NCBI RefSeq assembly: GCF_900107925.1
Contig: NZ_FNUJ01000012.1
Coordinates: 62,001 to 126,000, forward strand
Length of the DNA stretch: 64,000 nucleotides
DNA from: Amycolatopsis pretoriensis
GTDB lineage: Bacteria; Actinomycetota; Actinomycetes; Mycobacteriales; Pseudonocardiaceae
Direction of reading: 5' to 3'
A model generated the notes under the pieces. That model had not been told where the DNA came from. It saw only the letters and a program-made list of their open reading frames with translations, and did no database searches. Of this stretch, positions 1 to 8,296 are shown one piece after another; positions within the stretch are counted from its first letter, which is position 1; each line of letters begins with the position of its first letter. A program made the translations under genes and the position numbers.

Positions 1-1503
1 CCGAGCCTGGTCAAGCCGGCCAGCTCGACGGCCTACCTGACCGCGCGGCTGGTCGAGCTGATCGTCGAGTCCGGGATCCTGCCCGAGGGCTCGCTGCAGT
101 TCGTCGCCGGCAGCGTCGGCGACCTCCTCGACCACGTGACCGCGCAGGACCTGGTGTCCTTCACCGGCTCGGCGTCGACGGCGCAGAAGCTGCGCGCGCA
201 CCCGGCGATCATCCGCAACGCCGTCCGCTTCAACGCCGAGGCCGACTCGCTGAACTGCTCGATCCTCGGCCCGGACGCGGTGCCGGGGACCACCGAGTTC
301 GACCTGTTCGTCAAGCAGCTGACCACTGAAATGACAGTGAAGGCGGGCCAGAAGTGCACCGCCATCCGCCGCGCGTTCGTCCCGGCCGCGCTGCTGGACG
401 ACGTCGCCGCGGCCGCTTCCGCGCGGCTCGCGAAGGTGACGGTCGGCAACCCGGCGGCCGAAGGCGTCCGGATGGGCGCGCTGGCCAGCCTGGAGCAGCG
501 CGAGGAGGTCCGGCGGTCGCTCAAGGCGCTGCTGGACGCCGGCAGTGTCGTCTTCGGCGACCCCGAGCAGGTCGACGTGGTCGACGCCGACGCCGAGCGC
601 GGCGCGTTCATCTCCCCGGTGCTGCTCAAGGCCGACCCCGAGCGCACCGAGCCGCACGAGGTCGAGGCGTTCGGCCCGGTCTCGACGCTGATGCCCTACA
701 CGTCCACCGAACAGGTCGTCGACTTCGCCGCGCGCGGCGGCGGCAGCCTCGCCGGGTCCGTGGTCAGTGCCGATAAGGAGTTCGTCCGCGACGTCGTCCT
801 GGGCGCGGCGCCGTTCCACGGCCGTCTGCTCGTCCTGGACGCCGAGGACGCGAAGGAGTCCACCGGCCACGGCTCGCCGATGCCGCAGCTGGTCCACGGC
901 GGCCCCGGGCGCGCCGGCGGCGGCGAGGAGATGGGCGGCGTCCGCGGCGTGCTGCACCACCTGCAGCGCACGGCGGTCCAGGGTTCGCCCGCTGTTTTGA
1001 GTGCGGTCACCGGCCGGTGGGTGACCGGCGCGCCGCGTGCCGAAGGCGACGTCCACCCGTTCCGGAAGTCCCTGGCCGAGCTGCGCATCGGCGACTCGGT
1101 GACCGCCGGGCCGCGCACGGTTTCGCAGTCCGACGTCGACCACTTCGCCGAGTTCACCGGCGACACGTTCTACGCCCACACCGACCCCGAGGCCGCGGCC
1201 GCGAACCCGCTGTTCGGCGGGATCGTCGCGCACGGCTACCTGGTCGTCTCGTTCGCGGCGGGCCTGTTCGTCTCGCCCGAGCCGGGTCCGGTGCTGGCCA
1301 ACTACGGCCTGGAGAACCTGCGGTTCCTGACCCCGGTCAAGGTCGGTGACTCGCTGACGGTGACGTTGACCGCCAAGCAGATCACCCCGCGGATCGACCA
1401 GGAGTACGGCGAGGTCCGCTGGGACGCCGACGTCACCAACGCCGAGGGCGAGTCCGTCGCCAAGTACGACGTCCTGACCCTGGTTTCGAAGGAGCAGCCG
1501 TGA
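1..1503 (+). CDS. paaZ: PaaZ, bifunctional oxepin-CoA hydrolase/aldehyde dehydrogenase (5' truncated by window)
   Basis: The reading frame is open from base 1 to the TGA at 1501-1503, so the gene starts upstream and about 500 C-terminal residues are visible. The first part is an aldehyde dehydrogenase domain with the catalytic cysteine in KAGQKCTAIRR (visible residue about 119). From about visible residue 355 a MaoC-type hot-dog hydratase domain follows, with the FTGDTFYAHTD motif. PaaZ opens the oxepin-CoA ring with the hydratase domain and oxidises the resulting semialdehyde with the dehydrogenase domain. The fused architecture and the paaABCDE genes directly downstream make the call firm. 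Its stop overlaps the GTG start of paaA (GTGA). Confidence 0.95.
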   Translation, partial: PSLVKPASSTAYLTARLVELIVESGILPEGSLQFVAGSVGDLLDHVTAQDLVSFTGSASTAQKLRAHPAIIRNAVRFNAEADSLNCSILGPDAVPGTTEFDLFVKQLTTEMTVKAGQKCTAIRRAFVPAALLDDVAAAASARLAKVTVGNPAAEGVRMGALASLEQREEVRRSLKALLDAGSVVFGDPEQVDVVDADAERGAFISPVLLKADPERTEPHEVEAFGPVSTLMPYTSTEQVVDFAARGGGSLAGSVVSADKEFVRDVVLGAAPFHGRLLVLDAEDAKESTGHGSPMPQLVHGGPGRAGGGEEMGGVRGVLHHLQRTAVQGSPAVLSAVTGRWVTGAPRAEGDVHPFRKSLAELRIGDSVTAGPRTVSQSDVDHFAEFTGDTFYAHTDPEAAAANPLFGGIVAHGYLVVSFAAGLFVSPEPGPVLANYGLENLRFLTPVKVGDSLTVTLTAKQITPRIDQEYGEVRWDADVTNAEGESVAKYDVLTLVSKEQP

Positions 1504-2438
1504 CGTTGGATGAGACACAGCGTCAGGAACACTTCGAGCACACTATCGAGCGCGACCAGCGCATCGAGCCGCGCGACTGGGTGCCCGAGGGTTACCGCAA
1601 GACGATGATCCGGCAGATCGCGCAGCACGCGCACTCGGAGATCATCGGCATGCAACCGGAGGGCAACTGGATCACACGTGCGCCGTCACTGCGGCGCAAG
1701 GCGATCCTGCTGGCGAAGGTCCAGGACGAAGCCGGCCACGGCCTCTACCTGTACTCGGCGGCGGCGACACTGGGCGCGGACCGCGCGGACCTGACCGACA
1801 AGCTGATCACGGGCAAGCAGAAGTACTCGTCGATCTTCAACTACCCGACACTGACCTTCGCCGACGTCGGCGTGATCGGCTGGCTGGTCGACGGCGCGGC
1901 GATCTGCAACCAGGTGCCGCTGTGCCGGTCGTCGTACGGGCCGTACGCGCGGGCGATGATCCGGATCTGCAAGGAAGAGTCGTTCCACCAGCGGCAGGGC
2001 TACGAGCTGCTGATGACGATGATGCGCGGGACTCAGCAGCAGCGGGACATGGTCCAGGAGGCCGTCAACCGCTGGTGGTGGCCGTCGCTGATGATGTTCG
2101 GGCCGCCGGATGCCGACTCGCCGAACACTGCGCAGTCAATGGCCTGGAAGGTCAAGCGGCACACCAACGACGAGCTGCGGCAGCGGTTCGTCGACATGTC
2201 GGTGCCACAGGCGGCGGCGCTGGGCGTCACCTTCCCGGACCCCGACTTGAAGTGGAACGCGTCGCGCGAGCACTACGACTTCGGCGCGGTCGACTGGGGC
2301 GAGTTCAAGAACGTGCTGAAGGGCAACGGCCCGTGCAACGCATCGCGCATCGCGCACCGGCGCCGCGCGCACGACGACGGCGCGTGGGTCCGCGAAGCCG
2401 CGGTGGCGCACGCCGCCAAGAACGAGGAGCGCAAGTGA
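1500..2438 (+). CDS. paaA: PaaA, 1,2-phenylacetyl-CoA epoxidase catalytic subunit
   Basis: 312 residues, GTG start overlapping the paaZ stop by 4 nt. Ferritin-like di-iron oxygenase subunit that epoxidises phenylacetyl-CoA within the PaaABCE complex. The metal-binding carboxylate/histidine motifs are visible as DEAGH at residues 76-80 and EESFH at 159-163. Length and sequence are typical of PaaA. It is co-transcribed with paaB-E, with every junction overlapping or a few bases apart. Confidence 0.96.
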   Translation: MTLDETQRQEHFEHTIERDQRIEPRDWVPEGYRKTMIRQIAQHAHSEIIGMQPEGNWITRAPSLRRKAILLAKVQDEAGHGLYLYSAAATLGADRADLTDKLITGKQKYSSIFNYPTLTFADVGVIGWLVDGAAICNQVPLCRSSYGPYARAMIRICKEESFHQRQGYELLMTMMRGTQQQRDMVQEAVNRWWWPSLMMFGPPDADSPNTAQSMAWKVKRHTNDELRQRFVDMSVPQAAALGVTFPDPDLKWNASREHYDFGAVDWGEFKNVLKGNGPCNASRIAHRRRAHDDGAWVREAAVAHAAKNEERK

Positions 2439-2791
2439 GCGACCTGACTGCCGAAGGCGGCCACGGCGCCGTCCCGCTCGAGGGCGTCCCCGCCGAGCCG
2501 GGCCCGGTCAAGCACGACTGGCCGCTGTACGAGGTGTTCGTCCGCGGCAAGCGCGGGCTGAACCACGTGCACGTCGGATCGCTGCACGCGGCCGACGACC
2601 AAATGGCGCTGCACCACGCGCGTGACCTCTACACGCGCCGCAACGAGGGCGTGTCGATCTGGGTCGTGCGGGCGTCGGACATCACGGCGTCGTCGCCGGA
2701 CGAGAAGGACCCGTTCTTCGCGCCGAGCGGCGACAAGATCTACCGGCACCCGACGTTCTACGACATCCCCGAGGAGGTGCCGCACATATGA
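2435..2791 (+). CDS. paaB: PaaB, 1,2-phenylacetyl-CoA epoxidase subunit
   Basis: 118 residues from the GTG at 2435, which overlaps the paaA stop by 4 nt. Upstream extension of the frame is only shadow sequence inside paaA. The core WPLYEVFVRGKRGLNHVHVG and the later YRHPTFYDIPEEVPHI tail are characteristic of PaaB, the small subunit thought to bridge the PaaAC heterodimers. Ends overlapping the paaC start (ATGA-type junction at 2788). Confidence 0.95.
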   Translation: MSDLTAEGGHGAVPLEGVPAEPGPVKHDWPLYEVFVRGKRGLNHVHVGSLHAADDQMALHHARDLYTRRNEGVSIWVVRASDITASSPDEKDPFFAPSGDKIYRHPTFYDIPEEVPHI

Positions 2792-3645
2792 GTTTCGACA
2801 ACGTCTACGAGTCGCTGACCGAGGAGAACGACGCCCGCTGGGCGTTCGGCACCGGCTTCGAGGACCCGCTGTCCGGAGTGGACACGTCGGTACCGTCCGG
2901 TGTGGATGGTGCGGCGCTGGCCGCGTACTGCCTGATGCTGGGCGACGACGCGCTGATCTTCTCCCACCGGCTGCAGGAGTGGTGCACGAACGCGCCCGAG
3001 CTGGAGGACGAGGTCGCGATCGCGAACATCGCCCTCGACCTGCTCGGCCAGGCGCGGTTGCTGCTCGCGCGCGCTGGCAAGGCCGACGGTTCCGGTCGTT
3101 CGGAGGACTCGTTCGCGTTCTCGCGTGTGGAGAACGAGTTCCGCAACGTCCGGCTCGCGGAGCTGGGCGGCGGGCACTTCGGGCACCTGATCGCGCGGTT
3201 GTTCGTGTTCTCGACGTGGCGGCTGGCGCTGCTGCAGCGGCTGGTGTCCTCTGTGGACCCGGTGCTGGCGGCCATCGCGGACAAGGGCGTCAAGGAGGTG
3301 ACCTACCACCGCGACTACGCGGCGCAGTGGCTGGTCCGCCTCGGCGACGGGACCGAGTTGTCGCACTCGCGCATGCAGGAGGGACTGGACGCGGTCTGGC
3401 CGTACGTCGGCGAGCTGTTCCGCACGCACGCTTTGGAACTCGTGGACGCGGCCTCGCTGCGGCCGGAGTTCGACGCGGTGCTGGACCAGGCGCTTTCCGC
3501 GGCAGCGCTGTCTCGTCCGTCTTCGGGTGAGCTGGCCGGCGTCTCGGGCCGCACGGGCCGAGACGGCGTCCACACGGAACAGATGGGGTTCCTGCTGGCG
3601 GAGCTGCAGAGTGTCGCCCGCGCGATGCCGGACGCGAAATGGTGA
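2788..3645 (+). CDS. paaC: PaaC, 1,2-phenylacetyl-CoA epoxidase structural subunit
   Basis: 285 residues, ATG at 2788 overlapping paaB. PaaC is the ferritin-fold partner of PaaA; it has the fold but is considered structural rather than catalytic. The helices carrying LEDEVAIANIALDLLGQARL and VENEFRNVRLAEL are recognisable. Its last codons overlap the paaD start at 3639, consistent with translational coupling. Confidence 0.95.
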   Translation: MSFDNVYESLTEENDARWAFGTGFEDPLSGVDTSVPSGVDGAALAAYCLMLGDDALIFSHRLQEWCTNAPELEDEVAIANIALDLLGQARLLLARAGKADGSGRSEDSFAFSRVENEFRNVRLAELGGGHFGHLIARLFVFSTWRLALLQRLVSSVDPVLAAIADKGVKEVTYHRDYAAQWLVRLGDGTELSHSRMQEGLDAVWPYVGELFRTHALELVDAASLRPEFDAVLDQALSAAALSRPSSGELAGVSGRTGRDGVHTEQMGFLLAELQSVARAMPDAKW

Positions 3646-4127
3646 CGGCGGCGGCGGTCGCGGCCACGGTCACCGATCCGGAGCTGCCGATGCTGACGCT
3701 GGCCGACCTGGGCGTGCTGCGCTCGGTGTCCGAACAGGACGGCCGCGTGATCGTGGCGATCACGCCGACGTACACGGGCTGCCCGGCAATGGACACCATG
3801 CGCGACGACCTGGAGCACGCGCTGGTGACGGCGGGTTACGCGGACGTCGAAATCCGGACGCAGCTGACGCCGGCGTGGACGTCGGACTGGATCTCACCCT
3901 CGGGACGTCTCAAGTTGGCCGCAGCCGGCATCGCACCCCCGGGTGCGGCGCCGCGGCGGTCGGGTCCCATCCCGCTGACGCTGTCGGCGCCGGTCTCGCG
4001 GGTTTCTTGTCCGTTGTGCGGCTCTTTCGACACGGAGGAGCAGTCCCGTTTCGGTGCGACGGCGTGCAAGGCGCTGCGGCGCTGCCGTTCGTGCTTCGAG
4101 CCGTTCGAACACGTCAAGGAGATCTGA
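3639..4127 (+). CDS. paaD: PaaD, epoxidase maturation protein (MIP18/SufT family with zinc-ribbon tail)
   Basis: 162 residues, ATG at 3639 overlapping the end of paaC. The N-terminal MIP18-type domain carries the DPELP motif (residues 13-17) and a conserved cysteine in TYTGCPAM. The C-terminus has two CxxC pairs (CPLC at 124-127, CRSC at 149-152) typical of PaaD. It is thought to help assemble the iron-sulfur cluster of PaaE or the oxygenase. It sits one base upstream of paaE. Confidence 0.94.
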   Translation: MVTAAAVAATVTDPELPMLTLADLGVLRSVSEQDGRVIVAITPTYTGCPAMDTMRDDLEHALVTAGYADVEIRTQLTPAWTSDWISPSGRLKLAAAGIAPPGAAPRRSGPIPLTLSAPVSRVSCPLCGSFDTEEQSRFGATACKALRRCRSCFEPFEHVKEI

Positions 4128-4128
4128 G

Positions 4129-5178
4129 GTGGCGTTCCATCCCCTGAAGGTCGCGGGCGTCACGCGCTTGTGCGACGACGCGGTCGCGGTGACGTTCGAC
4201 GTGCCTTTGTCCTTGGCGTCCGAGTTCGCGTTCAAACCGGGCCAGTCGCTGACGTTGCGCCGCTCGATCGAAGGACGCGACGAGCGCCGCTCGTATTCGA
4301 TCTGCGCACCGGCGGGAGCGGCCCCTCGGGTGGGCGTCCGCTTGGTCCCGGACGGGTTGTTCTCGTCGTGGCTGGTGAACGAGGTCCGCCCGGGCGACAC
4401 GATCGAGGTGGCGACGCCGACGGGGTCGTTCACGCCGGACTTGTCCGCGGGTGGTCACCACGTGCTGATCGCAGCGGGTTCGGGCATCACGCCGGTGCTG
4501 TCGATCGTGTCGTCGCTGCTGGCCTTTTCTGAAGCCACGGTTACGGTTTTGTACGGAAACCGCCGCACGGACACGGTGATGTTCGCGGACGAGCTGGCGG
4601 ATTTGAAGGACCGCGCGCCTTCGCGTTTGGAGCTGGTCCACGTGCTGTCGCGCGAGCCGCGCGAGGCAGAGCTGTTCACGGGGCGCTTGGACGTGCCGAA
4701 GCTGCGTGCGTTGTTCTCGTCGCTGGTACCGGTGTCCTCAGTGGACCATTGGTGGCTGTGCGGCCCGTTCGAGATGGTGTCCGGCGCCCAGGAGCTGTTG
4801 ACATCGCTTTCCGTGCCGCGGTCACGAATCCACCAGGAGCTGTTCTACGTGGACACGCCCCCGGCGCCAGTTACGCACCTCGACCCATCGGTGGCGGGGG
4901 AGTCGTCGGAGGTCCGCGTCGTCCTGGACGGCCGTTCGTCGACGATGACGTTGCCTCGCTCGTCTTCGGTGCTGGACGGGGCTCAGAAGTTCCGCCCGGA
5001 CTTGCCGTTCGCGTGCAAGGGCGGGGTGTGTGGGACGTGCCGGGCTCGGGTCACCGATGGCAAGGTGGACTTGCGCCGGAACTTCGCGTTGGAGGAGTCG
5101 GAGGTGGAGGCGGGGTTCGTACTGACATGTCAGTCCTACCCGGTCTCAGAGGAAATAACGGTCGACTTCGACGCCTGA
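4129..5178 (+). CDS. paaE: PaaE, 1,2-phenylacetyl-CoA epoxidase reductase subunit
   Basis: 349 residues from the GTG at 4129 (AAGGAG upstream in the paaD end). N-terminal FAD and NAD(P)H ferredoxin-reductase domains include the RSYSICA flavin motif and the nucleotide-binding AAGSGITPVLS. The C-terminal plant-type [2Fe-2S] domain has the cysteines in CKGGVCGTC (about residues 294-302) plus a distal cysteine in LTCQSYP. PaaE passes electrons from NADPH to PaaA. It is the last gene of the operon on this strand; a convergent gene follows after 147 bp. Confidence 0.95.
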   Translation: MAFHPLKVAGVTRLCDDAVAVTFDVPLSLASEFAFKPGQSLTLRRSIEGRDERRSYSICAPAGAAPRVGVRLVPDGLFSSWLVNEVRPGDTIEVATPTGSFTPDLSAGGHHVLIAAGSGITPVLSIVSSLLAFSEATVTVLYGNRRTDTVMFADELADLKDRAPSRLELVHVLSREPREAELFTGRLDVPKLRALFSSLVPVSSVDHWWLCGPFEMVSGAQELLTSLSVPRSRIHQELFYVDTPPAPVTHLDPSVAGESSEVRVVLDGRSSTMTLPRSSSVLDGAQKFRPDLPFACKGGVCGTCRARVTDGKVDLRRNFALEESEVEAGFVLTCQSYPVSEEITVDFDA

Positions 5179-5184
5179 GGCGGG

Positions 5185-5218
5185 GGTTGTCCACAGGCCG
5201 GTCGCCTTGTGGACAACC
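5185..5218. repeat. Perfect 11-bp inverted repeat made of two DnaA-box-like 9-mers
   Basis: GGTTGTCCACA at 5185-5195 is repeated in inverted orientation as TGTGGACAACC at 5208-5218, with a 12-base spacer. Each arm contains TTGTCCACA, which matches the actinobacterial DnaA-box consensus. It lies between the convergent paaE and cyclase genes, so it could equally be a bidirectional terminator hairpin. There is no T-run. Confidence 0.7.
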
Positions 5219-5325
5219 AGGCCCGCCACCGGCTTTCCGCCGGGGGCGGTCGGTGGCCGCCGATAGAATGGACATGGGGACGCCCCCTGGGGAGTGGCGG
5301 GGGCCGCGTCGGCCCCTGTCGGCCC

Positions 5326-6402
5326 TTAGCGGCCTCGCCGCCGTCGGCGGCGAGGTTCTTCCGGTTCGGTGAGGCCCAGCATCTCCGCCGCCAGCTGCTG
5401 CGAACTCGCGAACATCCCGCTCGGCGCCTCACTCGCCCGCCGCAGGGCCGCCGGGCGCAACCGGTTGTAACCCCGGACCGTCACCGGCCGGCGCATCCGC
5501 AGCTCGTACGCCTTCTCCTCCGCCAGCTCCCCGGCCAGCTCCCGGTCCACCAGGATCGTCCCCGGGCGGGCCACCGACGTCAGGCGGGCCGCCAGGTTGA
5601 CCACCGACCCGTACACGTCGCCGAAGCGGGCCAAGATGCGGCCCGATGCCATTCCCGCCCGGACCGCCGGCAGGCTCTCGTCCGCCGATGTGCGCTCGGT
5701 CAGCGTCAACGCTATCTCCGCCGCGTCCACCGCCGCGTCCGCGACGAACAGGACCTCGTCGCCGATCATCTTCACCACGCGGCCGTGGTGCTCGGCGATC
5801 ACCTCCGTCGCCAGCGTCTCGAACGCGTCCAGGACCCGGCTCAGCTCTTCCTCGTCGATCTGGCGCGTCAGGCGCGTGTAGCCCACCATGTCGACGAACC
5901 CGACCACTTCGGTGCGCGTCTCGACGTTGTCACCCGCGGCCGCGAACGCCCGGCCCGCGTACGCCGCCAGGTGGCGGCGCCACACGAAGTTCTGGACTCG
6001 CTCCAGCTCCGGCAGCAGCCGGTCGACCAAGCGCGCCACCTGGCGCTCGTTGCGGCCCAGCTCCGGCTGCTCGCGGATCAGCTCCCACAGCATGTCGACC
6101 TGCCACTCGGCCAGCCGCGACAGGTGCTGGCCGAGCGCGCGCGTCACCGAGACCTCGATGCTCGGGTCGATCAGGCCCGACTGGACCAGCTGGTCGGCCG
6201 TCCGCATCGCCTCGACGTCGGCGTCGGTGAAGACGACCTCGTCGTCGCGGACCGTCGCGAACCCCAGCGCGCGCCAGAGCCGGCGTGACCGTTCGTCGGG
6301 CACGCCGGCCTTCTCGGCCACTTCGAGCCGGGTGTACTTCCGCCTGCCGCCGAGCAGGACGCGTTCGAGCCGCTGCTGAAGCTCCTCGCTCGGATCCGTC
6401 AC
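5326..6402 (-). CDS. Class III adenylate cyclase with N-terminal regulatory domain (Rv1264-like)
   Basis: 358 residues, GTG start one base after the stop of the stress-protein gene, so the two are an operon. Residues 1-160 are helical and resemble the autoinhibitory pH-sensing domain of mycobacterial Rv1264. Residues about 165-300 are the cyclase homology domain. The key residues are all visible: metal aspartates D171 (FVDMVGYT) and D215 (KMIGDEVLF), adenine-selecting K211 and D262, and transition-state N269 and R273 (GSVVNLAAR). It should therefore make cAMP. The C-terminus ends in a basic RRRRRRGR tail. Regulation by acid pH is inference from the Rv1264 resemblance. Confidence 0.88.
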   Translation of the reverse strand: MTDPSEELQQRLERVLLGGRRKYTRLEVAEKAGVPDERSRRLWRALGFATVRDDEVVFTDADVEAMRTADQLVQSGLIDPSIEVSVTRALGQHLSRLAEWQVDMLWELIREQPELGRNERQVARLVDRLLPELERVQNFVWRRHLAAYAGRAFAAAGDNVETRTEVVGFVDMVGYTRLTRQIDEEELSRVLDAFETLATEVIAEHHGRVVKMIGDEVLFVADAAVDAAEIALTLTERTSADESLPAVRAGMASGRILARFGDVYGSVVNLAARLTSVARPGTILVDRELAGELAEEKAYELRMRRPVTVRGYNRLRPAALRRASEAPSGMFASSQQLAAEMLGLTEPEEPRRRRRRGR

Positions 6403-6403
6403 G

Positions 6404-6856
6404 TCAGGTCGTGTGGACGATCAGCACGTCCACGCCGGACTTGCGCGCCACCTCCGACGGCACCGAGCCCAGGATCCGGCCGGCGATCGTGTTCAGCCCG
6501 CGGTTGCCGACCACCAGCAGGTCGGCCTCGCGCTCGTGCACGACCTTGCGCAGCGAGTCGACCGGGTCGCCCTTCACGGCGATCGTGTCGATCTTCTCCG
6601 CGCCGGCCTTGGTCGCCCGGTCGCGCGCCGACTGCAGCGTGTCCTCGGCCGGCGCCGAGCCGACGACCTGGTACGCCTCCTCGCCGAGGACGTCCTGGGC
6701 CTTGTCGACGTCGGACTTGCTGGCCGGGTAGAACGCACACGCGATGACGAGCGTGGCGCCCGCGTCGCCGGCCACCGCCGCCGCGCGGTCCACCGCCGCG
6801 AACGAGGACTCCGAGCCGTCCGTGCCCACCACCACGGTCCGATATGCCGCACCCAT
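6404..6856 (-). CDS. Universal stress protein (UspA family, ATP-binding type)
   Basis: 150 residues from the ATG at 6856, chosen over an ATG five codons upstream because a GGAGG lies at proper spacing before it. A single Usp domain has the ATP-binding signature G-2x-G-9x-G-S at residues 117-131 (GNRGLNTIAGRILGS). It is transcribed immediately upstream of the adenylate cyclase gene with a one-base gap. Mycobacterial Usp proteins such as Rv1636 bind cAMP, so a role in buffering the cyclase product is a reasonable inference. Confidence 0.9.
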   Translation of the reverse strand: MGAAYRTVVVGTDGSESSFAAVDRAAAVAGDAGATLVIACAFYPASKSDVDKAQDVLGEEAYQVVGSAPAEDTLQSARDRATKAGAEKIDTIAVKGDPVDSLRKVVHEREADLLVVGNRGLNTIAGRILGSVPSEVARKSGVDVLIVHTT

Positions 6857-6949
6857 GCGCAAAACCTCCACGTGATCCCGCGTGAGCAGGGACGATAACC
6901 GGTCGGCAGCGACCGCGCAGGCTCGTCCGCGCCCGTGTCGGGTGGAAGG

Positions 6950-8155
6950 TTACTCGCCAGTCGCTTTCTGCGCTCCGCTCGCCCGGGGAGCCGGCTTCGG
7001 CGTGGGCTTGGGAGCCGGTTTGGGGGCCTGCTTCGGCTTCGGGACGTCGGACGCCTTGATCCGGATCGTCTCCTCGACGTCGCCCACCGGCGCCGTCTTC
7101 CCCGTGTCGGCCGGCTTCAGGTCCTCGGCCTTCAGGTCGGCCGTGACGTCCGCGGGGACCTTGACCTCGTCGCCGAGGACGGTGTGCGCCTCGGCCAGCA
7201 CCGCCCGCGCCGCGCGGACCTGCTCGGCGAGCCCGCCGCGAACCTTGCGCAGGCTGTCGACGCGCTCGTTGGCCTGGGTGATCCGCCGGTTCGACTCCTC
7301 GGTCGCCGTCGTCACGCGGCGCCGCGCCTCGTCGGCGGCCTCCGCGAGCCGGGCGTTCGCCTCGGTGATCGAGTCCTGACGGCGCTTGTTCGCCTCCGCG
7401 ACGGACTCGCGCTGACGGCGTTCGATGTCCGCCTTCGCGGCCTTCTCCTCTTCGAGGACCTTCGCGCGGATGTCGGCGGCGTCCTGCGTCGCCTCCTGGA
7501 CGCGGCGGGCGGCCTCGGCCTTGCTCGCGGCCTCCTGCTCGGCCAGCACGCGCATCGCCTCGGTGCGGCGCGAGGCCATCGCGATCTCGAAGTCCTCTTC
7601 GACCTTGGTGCGGCGGTCCGACGACTCGGTGTCGAGCCGCTTGCGCTCGGCGTCGGCTTCGTCGGTGATCTTCTTGGCCTCCGCGCGGGCGTCTTCGAGC
7701 ACCTTGCGGTGCTCCGCCTCCATCTCCTTGCGGCGCAGGTCGAGCTCGGTGAGCAGCTGCTCGTAGCGGGCGCGCATGGCGCTCGCGTCCGTCTCGGCCT
7801 TGGCTCGGATGTGGCCGGCCTCGGCTTCGGCGCGAGCGCGCGTGTCGGCGGACTCGTCCTGCGCGAGGCGCAGCATGCGCTGCAACCGTTCGGACAGGCC
7901 TTCGACGCTCGTCGGCGGCTGGGCGAGCCGGTCGACCTGTCCGCGCAGGTCCGCGATCTCGCCGCGCGCGATCTCCAGCTGCCGGGCCAGGTCGCCGGCC
8001 TGCGCGATGGCCGCGTCCCGATCGGCGGTGAGCATCTTGAGGTCGCCGTCGAGCCGCTCGAGGTGCTCGTCGACCTGCGCTCGGCTGTAGCCGCGCTTCG
8101 CCACGTCGAAGCCGGCTCCCAGCGGCACCAGCTCCCGTTCATCGCCAAGGCTCAT
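6950..8155 (-). CDS. DivIVA-domain coiled-coil protein with Lys/Pro-rich tail
   Basis: 401 residues. The N-terminus (GFDVAKRGYSRAQVDEHLERL, residues about 15-35, shown in part) is a DivIVA-like motif. Residues about 35-310 are almost continuous charged, alanine-rich coiled coil. The C-terminus is a KPKQAPKPAPKPTPKPAP-type basic proline tail followed by a short end. Such proteins (Scy/FilP/Wag31 relatives) form polar or cytoskeletal assemblies in actinobacteria. The specific role is not predictable. It lies downstream of ccr on the same strand but after a strong hairpin, so it probably has its own promoter. Confidence 0.8.
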   Translation of the reverse strand: MSLGDERELVPLGAGFDVAKRGYSRAQVDEHLERLDGDLKMLTADRDAAIAQAGDLARQLEIARGEIADLRGQVDRLAQPPTSVEGLSERLQRMLRLAQDESADTRARAEAEAGHIRAKAETDASAMRARYEQLLTELDLRRKEMEAEHRKVLEDARAEAKKITDEADAERKRLDTESSDRRTKVEEDFEIAMASRRTEAMRVLAEQEAASKAEAARRVQEATQDAADIRAKVLEEEKAAKADIERRQRESVAEANKRRQDSITEANARLAEAADEARRRVTTATEESNRRITQANERVDSLRKVRGGLAEQVRAARAVLAEAHTVLGDEVKVPADVTADLKAEDLKPADTGKTAPVGDVEETIRIKASDVPKPKQAPKPAPKPTPKPAPRASGAQKATGE

Positions 8156-8252
8156 GGGCCCACCGTAGTCGCAGCCGGGTCACGGAAGGGTGAGCACCCG
8201 TGCGGTGCGCCGAACGTGCCGTGTGGTGCGGCGGGAGGAACTGGCCCGATCG

Positions 8253-8290
8253 GGCCGGACCCCGGCGCTTTTCGACGCGGGGGTCCGGCC
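8253..8290 (-). terminator. Hairpin terminator downstream of ccr
   Basis: GGCCGGACCCC (8253-8263) pairs perfectly with GGGGTCCGGCC (8280-8290), an 11-bp GC stem with a 16-base loop containing TTTT. It starts 7 bases after the ccr stop on the minus strand and precedes the coiled-coil gene. Confidence 0.75.
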
Positions 8291-8296
8291 GTCGGC

